From Sphingopyxis sp. BE259 (lineage in GTDB: Bacteria; Pseudomonadota; Alphaproteobacteria; Sphingomonadales; Sphingomonadaceae): a stretch of 64,000 nt of DNA. Below are positions 7,841 to 19,284 of the stretch, piece after piece; position 1 is the stretch's first letter, and each line of letters opens with the position of its first letter. A program made the position numbers and the translations under genes. Where the stretch lies: assembly GCF_031457495.1 (NCBI RefSeq), contig NZ_JAVDWM010000001.1, positions 124,001 to 188,000 on the forward strand, read 5' to 3'. The notes below the pieces were generated by a model. That model had not been told where the DNA came from and ran no database searches. It saw only the letters and a program-made list of their open reading frames with translations.

Positions 7841-8683
7841 TCAATCGCGCAGGAGCTCGTTGATCCCGGTCTTGGCGCGCGTCTTTGCATCGACGCGCTT
7901 GACGATCACCGCGCAGTAGAGTGAGGGGCCGGGCGATCCGTCGGGCAGCGGCTTTCCGGGCAGCGCGCCGGGCACGACGACGGCATAGGGCGGGACTTCG
8001 CCGATGAAGACCTCGCCCGTCGCGCGATCGACGATCTTGGTCGAGGCGCCCAGATAGACCCCCATCGACAGCACCGCGCCTTCGCGCACGATCACGCCCT
8101 CGGCGACTTCGGCGCGGGCGCCGATAAAGGCGCCGTCCTCGATCACCACCGGGCCGGCCTGCAGCGGTTCGAGCACGCCGCCGATGCCGGCGCCGCCCGA
8201 CAGATGGACGTTGGCGCCGATCTGGGCACAGCTGCCGACGGTGGCCCAGGCGTCGACCATCGATCCCTCACCGACATAGGCGCCGATGTTGACGAAGCTG
8301 GGCATCAGGACCGCGCCCTTGCTGATAAAGGCGCCGCGGCGGACGATCGATCCGGGGACGGCGCGGAAGCCTGCGTCACGAAAGCGGTTTTCGCCCCACC
8401 CGGTGAATTTCGACGGCACCTTGTCCCACCAGCGCGCGCCACCGGGCCCGCCCTCGATCAATTCCATGTCGTTGAGGCGGAACGACAGCAGCACCGCTTT
8501 TTTCAGCCACTGGTTGACTTGCCACGTCCCGTCCGCCTCGCGCTGTGCCACGCGCAGGCTGCCGTCATCAAGCCCGGCGAGTGCGGTTTCGACCGCATCG
8601 CGGACCGCGCCCGTCGTGGTCAGGCCCAGCGTGTCGCGATCTTCCCACGCGGCATCGATCGTCGTTTGCAGGTCGGTCGTCAT
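7841..8683 (-). CDS. dapD: 2,3,4,5-tetrahydropyridine-2,6-dicarboxylate N-succinyltransferase
   Basis: 280 residues, standard DapD size. It transfers succinate from succinyl-CoA to tetrahydrodipicolinate in the succinylase branch of lysine and meso-diaminopimelate synthesis in the cytoplasm. The N-terminal helical domain carries the conserved [17 protein letters not shown]; the C-terminal half is a left-handed beta helix of hexapeptide repeats ([20 protein letters not shown], then [16 protein letters not shown]). The start ATG at 8683 overlaps the stop of the upstream HAD phosphatase by four bases, so the two are translationally coupled. Confidence 0.97.
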   Translation of the reverse strand: MTTDLQTTIDAAWEDRDTLGLTTTGAVRDAVETALAGLDDGSLRVAQREADGTWQVNQWLKKAVLLSFRLNDMELIEGGPGGARWWDKVPSKFTGWGENRFRDAGFRAVPGSIVRRGAFISKGAVLMPSFVNIGAYVGEGSMVDAWATVGSCAQIGANVHLSGGAGIGGVLEPLQAGPVVIEDGAFIGARAEVAEGVIVREGAVLSMGVYLGASTKIVDRATGEVFIGEVPPYAVVVPGALPGKPLPDGSPGPSLYCAVIVKRVDAKTRAKTGINELLRD

Positions 8684-9372
8684 GAAATCCTCCAGGGCGC
8701 AGCCCCCCCAAATTCTGGAAGCGTATCGAGCCAGTCGGCAAGGTCGGCGACGTGAAAATCGACCTGATCCGGCAGGTGGTCCCGATGGCCGCTTTCGCTG
8801 CCATTGTCCAGCCAGACAGTGGTCATCCCCAGCGCCTTGGCCGGGGTCAGGTTGCGCGCCATATCCTCGACGAACAGGCTGCGCGCCGGGTCGATATCCA
8901 GATGCGCCGTCATCATCGCATAGGCGGCCGGATCGGGCTTGGGCGTATAGGCGGTGGCGCGAATGTCGCAGATGCCGCCGAACAGATCGGCGATGCCGCG
9001 GGCGTCGAGCACCCGCGCGGCGTAATCGGCATCGGCATTGGTGAAGATCAGCCTGCGGCCGGGCAGGCGCTCTAGCCCCGCGCGCAGCCGCGCATCGGGC
9101 GTGATGCGGTCGAGCGCGATGTCATGGACATCGACCAAAAAGGTTTCGGGCTCGACGCCGTGGTGGCGCATCAGCCCGGCCATCGTCGTGCCATGATCGT
9201 GGAAATATTGCTTTTGCACCCGCCGCGCCTCGATCGCATCGCAAGCGAGCAGCCGCATGATGAACGCACCCATACGGTCGTCGATCAGGTCGAACAGCTT
9301 TGCCGATGGCGGATAAAGCGTATTGTCGAGATCAAAGATCCAGCAATCGATATGGTCGAGCGATATGGGCAT
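8680..9372 (-). CDS. HAD-superfamily pyrimidine 5'-nucleotidase-like phosphatase
   Basis: 230 residues from ATG 9372 (MPISLDHID); an ATG at 9387 adds five residues. HAD motif I is FDLDNTLYP (nucleophile Asp), motif II is around FTNADADYA, the lysine motif is TPKPDP and motif III is VEDMARNL. This arrangement (FDLDNTLYP with a helical cap) is the pyrimidine 5'-nucleotidase / SSM1-like group, which dephosphorylates nucleoside monophosphates. It is coupled to dapD by a 4-base overlap, a pairing I recall from other sphingomonads; a lysine-pathway link is not shown. The open frame reaches 9789, but that upstream part is low-complexity and overlaps the subtilase gene, so it is not used. Confidence 0.85.
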   Translation of the reverse strand: MPISLDHIDCWIFDLDNTLYPPSAKLFDLIDDRMGAFIMRLLACDAIEARRVQKQYFHDHGTTMAGLMRHHGVEPETFLVDVHDIALDRITPDARLRAGLERLPGRRLIFTNADADYAARVLDARGIADLFGGICDIRATAYTPKPDPAAYAMMTAHLDIDPARSLFVEDMARNLTPAKALGMTTVWLDNGSESGHRDHLPDQVDFHVADLADWLDTLPEFGGAAPWRIS

Positions 9373-9517
9373 GACGGTGCGGCGCATAGGCGCTGGGGGA
9401 TACGGCGGCAAGCGCGCCGCTTTACCTTCCCGCAATGTCTTTGGCCCTACATCGGAAACTGCTAATCCGATCGGGATCCCGGCGCAGTTCGGGATGCCGA
9501 CAAGAAGGGGACCCGCA

Positions 9518-11917
9518 ATGGCCGACGCGACGCCACGCAGCTGCATCCGCCGGAAGATGGGGCGGCCGCTGCCCCTGTTGCTGAGCGTCGCCGCGCTGTC
9601 GCTTGCTGGTTGTGGCGGCGGCGGGGCGCGGCCTGCGCCGACCCCGGCGCCGCCGACGTCCCCCGCACCGACCCCGGTGCCAACACCGACGCCTGCTCCT
9701 ACGCCGACGCCAACTCCGCCGCCGACAGGAAATTTCAATACGGCCGAAACGCGGCGATCGGACGGGGTCAATTTCCACGGCGCGATCACCGCCTATCAGG
9801 CCGGCGCGAGCGGGCAGGGGATTTTGGCGGGGGTCATCGACGATGGCATCGACGAAGACAGCCCCGAGTTCGCCGGACGCATTTCGTCCTTCTCCGCCGA
9901 TCTGGCCGGATCGCGCGGTATCAACGGCGAGGGCAGCCACGGCACCAACGTCGCGCAGATTCTGCTCGGCGGCAAGAATGACGCGGGCACCTTCGGCATC
10001 GCGTTCAACGCCAATCTGCTGGTGCTGCGCGCCGACCGGCCGGGGAGCTGTGCGACCGAAGATCCGGCCAACGACGAAAGCGGCTGCCAATTCCCTGAAA
10101 GCGCGATCGCTGCCGGACTCGATCGCGCGATCAGCGCCGGGGCGCGGGTGGTCAACATCTCGCTGGGCGGCGACGATGCGCCGGGCGCGACGCTGCGCGG
10201 CGCGGTGCAGCGCGCCACCGCGGCCGGCATCATCGTCATCCTGTCGGCGGGGAACGAGGGCGATACCACCGCGAACGGCAATGACCCGAACAACCCCGGA
10301 CTCTTTGCGCAGGGGATGCGCGACGCTGGCGGCGGGCTGGTCATCATCGTCGGGTCGGTCAACGAAAATGGCGTGAGTTCGGATTTCAGCAACCGTGCAG
10401 GGATCTATGCCGGATCCTATCTCGCGGCGCTCGGCGAAGATGTGTGCTGCACGTACAAGGACGGCGTGATCGAGACCGAGGGCAATTTCGTCTTTGTCAT
10501 CAGCGGCACCAGCTTTTCGGCGCCGCAGGTCGCGGGCGCGGTGTCGTTGCTGGCGCAGGCTTTTCCGAACCTGTCGAGCCAGCAGATCGTTCAATTGCTC
10601 TATCAATCGGCGCGCGATGCCGGGGTGGCGGGCGACGACGCGGTGTACGGGCAGGGCGTGCTCGACATTGCGCGGGCGTTCCAGCCGATGGGGGCGACGA
10701 CGCTCGCGGGGACCGCGACCGCGGTCAATCTGGGTAGCGCGCTGGGAATGCTCGGCGGGCCGATGGGCGATGCGGGGGCAGGACGTCCGGGATCGACCGT
10801 TGGGCTGGTCGCCGATGGTTTCGGCCGCGCCTTCAGCGTCGATTTCGGCCAGTCGCTGGCGCCGCGCCGCCCCGACTTCAAACTATCCGGCGCGCTCGGC
10901 GGGCTGATCCGTCAGCAAAGCGCCGCCAGCCAAGCGACCGCGCTGTCGCTCGTGACCGCGCCGCGAATGGGCGCGGGCGATGCGCTGGCCGGCCTGTCGT
11001 TCCATGATGCGCAAGCCGCGCGCACGCTTGCCGCGTCGGTGGTGACGCCGCTCGATGCGCGGACGCGGATCGGCTTTGCCGCCGGGCGCGGCACGTCGGG
11101 CCTGCTTGCGGGCGAGCGCGGCGAGAGCGGTCATGCGATGCTGATCGGCGATGGCGCGCATGCCGGGCTGGGGTTTGCCGTCAGCCCCGGTGTCGGATCG
11201 ATGTTGCGCCATAATATACAATCTAATCAATATATTAGTATTTCTTTGGAAGATGGCTGGGTGTCGGGTTCGCGGTGGCAGGACGATCCGTTGCTGCGTT
11301 ACCGCTCGGGCCGGGACAGCCGTTACCAGCGCGTCGGTGCCGCTTGGGACGGCCGCTTCGGTCCGGTGCGCGCGATGCTGGGGGGCGGCTGGCTGCGCGA
11401 ATCGGACAGTCTGCTCGGCGCGCGGCTTGGCCCCGTGTTCGCGGCCGGGGGAGCGACGAGCCTGGTTGGCGACGCGAGCCTGGGACTCGATCTGGCGAAC
11501 GGCTGGCGCTTGTCGGGCGCGTGGCGTCAGATGTGGACACGCCCCGATCGCGCCGGTCTGGTCGCAGGCGGCGCCTTGTGGTCGTCGGCTTTCTCGTTCG
11601 ACGTCGCCAAGACGGGCTTGCTCGGCCCAGGCGACCGCGCCGCACTCCGCTTTGCCCAGCCGCTGCGCGTCGCACGCGGCGGCATCGACCTGCTGCTGCC
11701 CGTTGCGCATGATTATGCCAGCGGCCGCACCGATTTCGGCCGCCTCACCTATAATCTCGCGCCGACGGGACGCGAACTGGTGGTCGAGGCGAGCTATGCG
11801 CTGGCGCTGCTCGGCGGCGATCTGATCGCCAATACATGGTGGCGGCAGGATCCCGGCCATATCGCCGCGATGCCCGACGACAAGGGTGCGGCGCTGCGCT
11901 TTACGCTGGGCTTCTGA
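9518..11917 (+). CDS. Subtilisin-like (S8) autotransporter with lipoprotein-type signal
   Basis: 799 residues from ATG 9518 (AGAAGGGGAC ahead); an ATG at 9557 is a possible alternative. The signal region LLLSVAALSLAGC ends in a lipobox with Cys34. A Pro/Thr repeat linker follows to about residue 70. The S8 peptidase domain (about 75-400) has Asp in VIDDGIDEDS, His in GSHGTNVAQI and Ser in SGTSFSAPQVAG, so the triad is intact. A central region leads to a C-terminal autotransporter-like beta domain (about 520-799) ending RFTLGF with terminal Phe. Likely a surface-anchored or released protease. The 40-base AT-rich stretch at 11211-11250 encodes NIQSNQYISISLED in the barrel region and differs in codon use from the rest. 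Confidence 0.87.
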   Translation: MADATPRSCIRRKMGRPLPLLLSVAALSLAGCGGGGARPAPTPAPPTSPAPTPVPTPTPAPTPTPTPPPTGNFNTAETRRSDGVNFHGAITAYQAGASGQGILAGVIDDGIDEDSPEFAGRISSFSADLAGSRGINGEGSHGTNVAQILLGGKNDAGTFGIAFNANLLVLRADRPGSCATEDPANDESGCQFPESAIAAGLDRAISAGARVVNISLGGDDAPGATLRGAVQRATAAGIIVILSAGNEGDTTANGNDPNNPGLFAQGMRDAGGGLVIIVGSVNENGVSSDFSNRAGIYAGSYLAALGEDVCCTYKDGVIETEGNFVFVISGTSFSAPQVAGAVSLLAQAFPNLSSQQIVQLLYQSARDAGVAGDDAVYGQGVLDIARAFQPMGATTLAGTATAVNLGSALGMLGGPMGDAGAGRPGSTVGLVADGFGRAFSVDFGQSLAPRRPDFKLSGALGGLIRQQSAASQATALSLVTAPRMGAGDALAGLSFHDAQAARTLAASVVTPLDARTRIGFAAGRGTSGLLAGERGESGHAMLIGDGAHAGLGFAVSPGVGSMLRHNIQSNQYISISLEDGWVSGSRWQDDPLLRYRSGRDSRYQRVGAAWDGRFGPVRAMLGGGWLRESDSLLGARLGPVFAAGGATSLVGDASLGLDLANGWRLSGAWRQMWTRPDRAGLVAGGALWSSAFSFDVAKTGLLGPGDRAALRFAQPLRVARGGIDLLLPVAHDYASGRTDFGRLTYNLAPTGRELVVEASYALALLGGDLIANTWWRQDPGHIAAMPDDKGAALRFTLGF

Positions 11918-11959
11918 TCGGCTTTAACGGCTCCCAACGTCAAATCAGGGGATGCCAGA

Positions 11960-13261
11960 ATGAAACCGATCCATTGTCTTCCGCTTGTTCTGCTCAGCGC
12001 CGCGCTGGCCGCGCCGCTCGCGGCGCAGGCGCCCGCGCGCACCGTGATTCATGCCGGACAATTGCTCGCCGAACCGGGCAAGCCGGTGCGCGGCGCGTCA
12101 ACGATCATCGTCGAGAACGGCCGGATCACCAGCGTCGCCGACGGCTACCAGCCCGCCGAACCAGGCGCGATATTGATCGATCTCAAGGACAAATATGTCC
12201 TGCCCGGGCTGATCGACAGCCACGTCCATCTGACCAGCGATGCGGGCGGCATCGCCGGCCAGCTCGAAGAAATCACCCTCAGCCCCGCGGCGCAGGCGTT
12301 CAATGCCGAGGTCAACGGGATGAAGACGCTGCGCGCCGGGTTCACCACGGTGCGCAACCTGGGCGATGGCGACGGTGCGACACTGGCGCTGCGTGATGCG
12401 ATTGCCGCAGGCAAGGTGCAGGGACCGCGCATCGTCGATGCCGGGAACAGCATCTCGGGCAGCGCCGGGCATATGGATGGCTCGCTCGGTTACCGTGACG
12501 AACTCCGGCCCTTCTTCGCGGGCGCGGGCAACACCTGCAACGGCGCCGATGATTGCCGCCGCGCGGTGCGGTTGCAGGTCGGGCGCGGCGCCGACGTGAT
12601 CAAATTCGCCTCGACCGGCGGGGTGAACAGCCGCATCGGCGCGGGGCTGGGCAAGCAGATGTTCGACGACGAGGCGCAGGCGATTGTCGAAACCGCACGG
12701 CTGTTCGGCAAGAAGGTCGCGGTCCATGCGCACGGCGCCGACGGCATCCGCCTCGCGCTGACCGCGGGCGCCGATTCGATCGAACATGGCACGATCCTCG
12801 ACGACGCGACGATCAGCCAGTGGGCGAAATCGAAAACCTATTATGTCCCGACGCTGTCGACGGTGAACGGGTATAAGGAACGCATCGCCGCCAATGCCGC
12901 GGCTTATGAACCTGACGTGCTGGCCAAGATCAAGTGGCGCATCGAAATCACCGGCAAAAGCCTGGAGCAGCTCGTCCCGCGCGGGGTGAAAATCGCCTTC
13001 GGCACCGATGCCGGAGTATCAAAGCACGGCCGCAACGGCGACGAGTTCGAATTGATGGTCCAGCACGGCATGACCACGGTCGCGGCGCTGAAAGCGGCGA
13101 CGGTGAACGCCGCCGATCTGCTCGGCCTGTCGAACGAGATCGGCAGCATCGCCGCCGGCAAGAGTGCCGACATCATCGCGGTCGCCAGCGATCCGATTGC
13201 CGATGTGCGGGTGCTGAAAAAGGTCGATTTCGTTATGGCGCGGGGCAAAGTGGTCGAGTGA
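11960..13261 (+). CDS. Exported metal-dependent amidohydrolase
   Basis: 433 residues, with signal peptide LVLLSAALAAPLAAQ. Amidohydrolase-superfamily landmarks: HVH in LPGLIDSHVHLTSD (about residue 90), the probable carbamylated lysine in ADVIKFASTGGV, metal-binding histidines in AVHAHGADG and SIEHGT, and the catalytic Asp in AFGTDAGVSKHG. The layout is that of Xaa-Pro/Xaa-Arg dipeptidase-like and imidazolonepropionase-like exported amidohydrolases, which cleave peptide or amide bonds in the periplasm; the substrate is not defined by sequence. It starts 42 bases after the subtilase gene, so a protein-degradation operon is plausible but unproven. Confidence 0.9.
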   Translation: MKPIHCLPLVLLSAALAAPLAAQAPARTVIHAGQLLAEPGKPVRGASTIIVENGRITSVADGYQPAEPGAILIDLKDKYVLPGLIDSHVHLTSDAGGIAGQLEEITLSPAAQAFNAEVNGMKTLRAGFTTVRNLGDGDGATLALRDAIAAGKVQGPRIVDAGNSISGSAGHMDGSLGYRDELRPFFAGAGNTCNGADDCRRAVRLQVGRGADVIKFASTGGVNSRIGAGLGKQMFDDEAQAIVETARLFGKKVAVHAHGADGIRLALTAGADSIEHGTILDDATISQWAKSKTYYVPTLSTVNGYKERIAANAAAYEPDVLAKIKWRIEITGKSLEQLVPRGVKIAFGTDAGVSKHGRNGDEFELMVQHGMTTVAALKAATVNAADLLGLSNEIGSIAAGKSADIIAVASDPIADVRVLKKVDFVMARGKVVE

Positions 13262-13267
13262 CTTCTC

Positions 13268-13285
13268 CGCTTCGCTCGCAATGAC
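13268..13285. repeat. Remnant of family A palindrome
   Basis: CGCTTCGCTCGCAATGAC matches the right arm of the family A repeat seen at 3904, 5481 and 31022, without a left arm. It lies between the convergent amidohydrolase and DNA glycosylase stops. Confidence 0.5.
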
Positions 13286-13290
13286 AAGGA

Positions 13291-13836
13291 TTAGGTGAGG
13301 AGTGCCGCTTTAAGCTGCGACCACCGTTCCAGCTTTATTCCGTAACCGCTTGTATTCGCCGCGCTGCTCGACGGCAGGTCGATAACAGCGATGTCACCCA
13401 GCATCGGCAATTGCCGCCGCCCGATCGCCGCGGCCTTACCGCCGTTGAACGCGATCATCCGCAGATCGGGCAACGTCGCGATCAGCGCCGCCAGATCGTG
13501 CGGATCGGCTTCGCGGATGTCCGAATCGCTGCTGCTTCGCCGCTCGGCGGTGCGGATCACGTCCCACAGGCCGATCTTTGCGGCGCGCAGCGCGGCCAGC
13601 CGTGCGTCATAATCGCGCTCGGCGAGCGGTGCGCCGATGATCGCGCCGACCAACCGCCAGAACTGGTTCGTCGGATGCGCGTAATATTGCTGCTCGGCGA
13701 GTGAGCGCGCTCCTGGCAGGCTGCCGAGGATCAGCAGCCGGGTGTCCGAAGCGACATGGGGCGCAAAGCTGGCGTGGCGCACGACGGGCATCGCCAACCG
13801 ATAGCCCGTCCCGCGCGGCGCAACAATCTTGCTCAC
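13291..13836 (-). CDS. DNA-deoxyinosine glycosylase, uracil-DNA glycosylase superfamily
   Basis: 181 residues from GTG 13836 (AGGG ahead); an ATG at 13791 gives 166 residues and fits the usual family length as well. Motifs: LILGSLPGARSL, YYAHPTNQFWRLVG and the C-terminal LPSSSAANTSGYG, the signature of family 6 (hypoxanthine-DNA) glycosylases, which remove deaminated adenine in base excision repair. Convergent with the amidohydrolase and directly before the ribosomal block, which starts 262 bases further on the plus strand. Confidence 0.88.
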   Translation of the reverse strand: MSKIVAPRGTGYRLAMPVVRHASFAPHVASDTRLLILGSLPGARSLAEQQYYAHPTNQFWRLVGAIIGAPLAERDYDARLAALRAAKIGLWDVIRTAERRSSSDSDIREADPHDLAALIATLPDLRMIAFNGGKAAAIGRRQLPMLGDIAVIDLPSSSAANTSGYGIKLERWSQLKAALLT

Positions 13837-14098
13837 CCCTTGACCCTTAAGGGAATCACCGCTAGGGGCCGCGTCGATCGAAAGTGGCGCTTAACCGCCG
13901 CATTCGGTTGCAACAGCGCTGAACATTGCTGGCGCGGATGGAGCCTCCGGACGATCAATTGCGATTGGCCGGGGTCTTTTGCTGTTACAAGGTTGCCCGT
14001 TTTTCGCGGTTTTCTGCGAAGTTTTGGGTCGATGCTTCGTCCACCGCGGTACAGTAACCGTTCGCTTTGATGGGCGGACATTTAAAGGTGAAGCATTC
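13837..14098. other. Divergent leader between DNA glycosylase and rpsL
   Basis: 262 bases without a gene. It must hold the promoter of the rpsL-rpsG-fusA-tuf block, but no -35/-10 pair stands out well enough to name. The last 20 bases include the AAGGTGAAG ribosome-binding site of rpsL. The minus-strand glycosylase promoter is presumably near 13850. Confidence 0.5.
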
Positions 14099-14470
14099 AT
14101 GCCCACGATCAACCAGCTGGTCCGCAAGGGCCGGACTCCCCAGAAGGTGAAGTCCAAGGTCCCGGCGATGGACGCAAACCCGCAAAAGCGCGGCGTTTGC
14201 ACTCGTGTCTATACGACGACCCCGAAAAAACCGAACTCGGCGCTCCGCAAGGTTGCAAAGGTCCGCCTGACCAACCAGCGCGAAGTCATCACCTACATCC
14301 CCGGCGAAGGCCACAACCTCCAGGAACACAGCGTTGTGCTGATCCGCGGCGGTCGTGTCCGCGATCTTCCCGGTGTGCGTTACCACGTCCTGCGCGGCGT
14401 GCTCGATACGCAGGGTGTGAAGGACCGCAAGCAGAGCCGTTCGAAATACGGTGCGAAGCGTCCGAAATAA
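14099..14470 (+). CDS. rpsL: 30S ribosomal protein S12
   Basis: 123 residues starting [12 protein letters not shown]12 sits at the decoding centre; the streptomycin-sensitive KPNSALRK segment ([18 protein letters not shown]) is intact, so no resistance substitution is visible at the usual Lys43. First gene of the str-type operon; rpoB and rpoC are not upstream here (a DNA glycosylase is). A CATCCCG...CGGGATG hairpin-forming stretch lies between this gene and rpsG. Confidence 0.98.
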   Translation: MPTINQLVRKGRTPQKVKSKVPAMDANPQKRGVCTRVYTTTPKKPNSALRKVAKVRLTNQREVITYIPGEGHNLQEHSVVLIRGGRVRDLPGVRYHVLRGVLDTQGVKDRKQSRSKYGAKRPK

Positions 14471-14543
14471 GGACCGCTTTTTCGGCTATTTGATCATCCC
14501 GAGCTGCCCACGCGCCGGGATGCTGTTGTAAAAGGAATTACCC

Positions 14544-15014
14544 ATGGCTCGTCGTCGTCGTCCTGAACGCCGCGAAATCCTGCCCGATCCCCGTTTCGGT
14601 GATACGGTGCTGTCGAAATTCATGAACAGCGTCATGCTGGACGGGAAAAAGTCGGTCGCCGAAAGCATCGTTTATGGTGCGCTCGAATCGGTCGAAGCCC
14701 GTGCCAAGAAGGAACCCATTGGCGTGTTCCACGAAGCACTGGCGAACATCCGCCCGAACATCGAAGTCCGCAGCCGCCGTGTCGGCGGTGCGACCTATCA
14801 GGTTCCGGTCGAAGTCCGTCCTGACCGCGCCCAGGCGCTGGCGATCCGCTGGCTGATCACCGCAGCGCGCAACCGCAGCGAAACCACGATGGCCGCGCGC
14901 CTGTCGGGCGAACTGCTCGACGCGTCGAACAACCGCGGGAATGCGGTCAAGAAGCGCGAAGACACGCACCGCATGGCGGAAGCGAACCGCGCGTTCAGCC
15001 ACTACCGCTGGTAA
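14544..15014 (+). CDS. rpsG: 30S ribosomal protein S7
   Basis: 156 residues beginning [20 protein letters not shown], the normal length. S7 nucleates assembly of the 30S head and contacts the E site; the conserved [20 protein letters not shown] is present. It follows rpsL after 73 bases with AAAGGAATTACCC ahead of the ATG. Confidence 0.98.
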   Translation: MARRRRPERREILPDPRFGDTVLSKFMNSVMLDGKKSVAESIVYGALESVEARAKKEPIGVFHEALANIRPNIEVRSRRVGGATYQVPVEVRPDRAQALAIRWLITAARNRSETTMAARLSGELLDASNNRGNAVKKREDTHRMAEANRAFSHYRW

Positions 15015-15078
15015 TTGCGCGGACGCCCCCGCTGTCGGCGGCCGGGCGTCTCGCAATCGTAACAATCGTTCCTATATC

Positions 15079-15103
15079 GGGGGAGGCTCCAAAGGCCTCC
15101 CCC
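15079..15103 (+). other. GC-rich hairpin before fusA
   Basis: GGGGGAGGC (15079-15087) pairs perfectly with GCCTCCCCC (15095-15103) over a 7-base loop, ending 20 bases before the fusA ATG. It has no T run, so it is more likely an RNA-processing or translation-control hairpin than a terminator. Confidence 0.45.
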
Positions 15104-15122
15104 CACATCCAAGGAAAAGACC

Positions 15123-17216
<2,094 letters not shown>

Positions 17217-17223
17217 TGCTCTG

Positions 17224-17249
17224 GCCGTGCGGGGGTTGCCTCGCACGGC
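17224..17249 (+). other. Hairpin between fusA and tuf
   Basis: GCCGTGCG (17224-17231) pairs exactly with CGCACGGC (17242-17249) across 10 bases, just past the fusA stop. No T run follows, so it may stabilise or process the mRNA rather than end it. Confidence 0.4.
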
Positions 17250-17332
17250 AAGACCCTCTAAGGGCGGCGCCTGATTCAGCAGGCCCGTCCGGACTGATCA
17301 AACGAAACACCTAAGAAGAAGGTTCTTAAATC

Positions 17333-18526
17333 ATGGCCAAGGCTAAATTTGAGCGGACGAAGCCGCACTGCAACATCGGCACCATCGGTCACGTCGACCA
17401 TGGCAAGACCTCGCTGACCGCAGCGATCACCAAGATCCTGGCAGAAAACGTCGCCGGCAACGCCGCCGTCGATTTCGCCAACATCGACAAGGCGCCCGAA
17501 GAGCGCGAGCGCGGCATCACCATTTCGACCGCCCACGTCGAATATGAAACCGACGGCCGCCACTATGCGCACGTCGATTGCCCGGGCCACGCCGACTATG
17601 TGAAGAACATGATCACCGGTGCTGCCCAAATGGACGGCGCGATCCTCGTCGTGTCGGCCGCTGACGGCCCGATGCCGCAGACCAAGGAGCACATCCTGCT
17701 CGCCAAGCAGGTCGGTGTGCCGACCATGGTCGTCTTCCTCAACAAGGTCGACCAGCTGGATGATCCTGAACTGCTCGAGCTCGTCGAGATGGAAATCCGC
17801 GAAGAACTTTCGAAGCGTGGCTTCGACGGCGACAATATTCCGATCATCCCGGGTTCGGCGCTTGCTGCGCTGGAAAGCCGTGACGACAACATCGGCAAGG
17901 ACGCGATCCTCAAGCTGATGCAGGCCGTCGACGACTGGATTCCGCAGCCCGACCGTCCGCTCGACAAGCCCTTCCTGATGCCGATCGAAGACGTGTTCTC
18001 GATCTCGGGTCGCGGTACCGTTGTGACCGGCCGTATCGAAACGGGCGTCGTCAAGGTTGGTGAAGAAGTCGAAATCGTCGGCATCAAGGACACCAAAAAG
18101 ACCGTCGTGACCGGCGTCGAAATGTTCCGCAAGCTGCTCGACCAAGGCCAGGCTGGCGATAACGTCGGTGCGCTGATCCGCGGCGTTGGCCGTGAAGAAG
18201 TCGAGCGTGGCCAGGTTCTCTGCAAGCCCGGCTCGATCAAGCCGCACACCGAGTTCACCTCGGAAGTCTATGTGCTGTCGAAGGATGAAGGCGGCCGTCA
18301 CACGCCGTTCTTTGCCAACTATCGTCCGCAGTTCTACTTCCGCACCACGGACGTCACCGGCGAGGTCATCCTCCCCGAGGGCACCGAGATGGTCATGCCG
18401 GGCGACAACGTCCAGCTGGCGGTCAAGCTGATTGCTCCGATCGCCATGGACCAGGGTCTGCGCTTTGCAATCCGCGAAGGCGGTCGTACCGTCGGCGCAG
18501 GGGTTGTGGCGACGATCACAAAGTAA
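17333..18526 (+). CDS. tuf: Elongation factor Tu
   Basis: 397 residues. GTP-binding motifs: [25 protein letters not shown] and NKVDQ; domains II and III are complete to [13 protein letters not shown]. It carries aminoacyl-tRNA to the ribosome. Only one copy lies in this window; a second tuf elsewhere in the genome cannot be excluded. It is followed by a strong hairpin that probably ends most transcripts before rpsJ. Confidence 0.98.
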   Translation: MAKAKFERTKPHCNIGTIGHVDHGKTSLTAAITKILAENVAGNAAVDFANIDKAPEERERGITISTAHVEYETDGRHYAHVDCPGHADYVKNMITGAAQMDGAILVVSAADGPMPQTKEHILLAKQVGVPTMVVFLNKVDQLDDPELLELVEMEIREELSKRGFDGDNIPIIPGSALAALESRDDNIGKDAILKLMQAVDDWIPQPDRPLDKPFLMPIEDVFSISGRGTVVTGRIETGVVKVGEEVEIVGIKDTKKTVVTGVEMFRKLLDQGQAGDNVGALIRGVGREEVERGQVLCKPGSIKPHTEFTSEVYVLSKDEGGRHTPFFANYRPQFYFRTTDVTGEVILPEGTEMVMPGDNVQLAVKLIAPIAMDQGLRFAIREGGRTVGAGVVATITK

Positions 18527-18536
18527 TATAGGGCCG

Positions 18537-18586
18537 CAAGCCGCGCGATTCGGAACTGATTCGCGCGGCTTGTAGCTTAAAGATTT
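18537..18586 (+). terminator. Probable terminator or attenuator between tuf and rpsJ
   Basis: CAAGCCGCGCGA (18537-18548) pairs perfectly with TCGCGCGGCTTG (18561-18572); TTAAAGATTTTTG follows. It separates the str-type block from the S10 operon. Confidence 0.65.
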
Positions 18587-18674
18587 TTGATGGCCGATCC
18601 GGCTTCCCTATGGAAACCGGAGCAGGCCATTTCGGCTCTTTCGCATCGTCAGACGGGATTCGACTGGAACAGTC

Positions 18675-18986
18675 ATGGAAACGCAGAATATTCGCATTCG
18701 CCTGAAGGCCTTTGATCACCGCGTGCTCGATCAGGCCACCACCGACATCGCCGACACGGCGCGTCGTACCGGAGCGCTTATTCGCGGCCCGATCCCGCTG
18801 CCGACGCGCATTGAAAAATTCACCGTGAACCGCGGCCCGCACATCGACAAAAAGTCGCGCGAGCAGTTCGAGGTTCGGACCCACAAGCGGTTGCTCGACA
18901 TCGTGCAGCCGACCCCGCAGACCGTCGATGCGCTGATGAAGCTCGACTTGGCTGCGGGCGTGAACGTTGAGATCAAGCTGGCCTAA
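18675..18986 (+). CDS. rpsJ: 30S ribosomal protein S10 (NusE)
   Basis: 103 residues, start [21 protein letters not shown]10 is a 30S head protein and also the NusE antitermination factor that binds NusB and NusG. The [21 protein letters not shown] and EIKLA ending are canonical. First gene of the S10 operon here, separated from the next gene, rplC, by an unusual 298-base structured spacer. Confidence 0.98.
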   Translation: METQNIRIRLKAFDHRVLDQATTDIADTARRTGALIRGPIPLPTRIEKFTVNRGPHIDKKSREQFEVRTHKRLLDIVQPTPQTVDALMKLDLAAGVNVEIKLA

Positions 18987-19284
18987 GTCAGCGCAGCCCC
19001 GGACTTGGTCCGGGGTCTCTATCGGCGGCTACTTCGGTGGCTGCATTGTCCGGAGCGATCCGGACCGACGATAGGGTGGATACCGCCGGTCGCTTTCTTC
19101 GGAAAGCATAAACGACCGGGCTGCGTCCCCCGTCTCGCCGCTCCTCCCTCGGGAAGGCGGCACCTCAGCCCGGACGGGGCGACCATCGAAATTCCGGGCT
19201 GGGAGGGTTCGCATCGGGTTTGCCTGATGCGGTCCCGCAAGCCGTGCGGAATGGTCCGCCCGGCCTCTGTTGAGGAGTATGATC
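18987..19284 (+). promoter_or_regulatory. Structured 298-base spacer/leader between rpsJ and rplC
   Basis: No ORF of note. Visible hairpins: CCCCGGAC-TTG-GTCCGGGG (18997-19015) and GTCCGGA-GCGA-TCCGGAC (19048-19065, a GNRA tetraloop). CTATCG near 19019 can pair with CGATAG just after the second hairpin to make a closing stem. The 3' half holds further GC-rich inverted stretches around 19190-19260. In most bacteria rpsJ and rplC are almost adjacent, so this may be a cis-regulatory leader for the rplC-rplD part of the operon, possibly an L4-type autoregulatory site. Confidence 0.55.
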
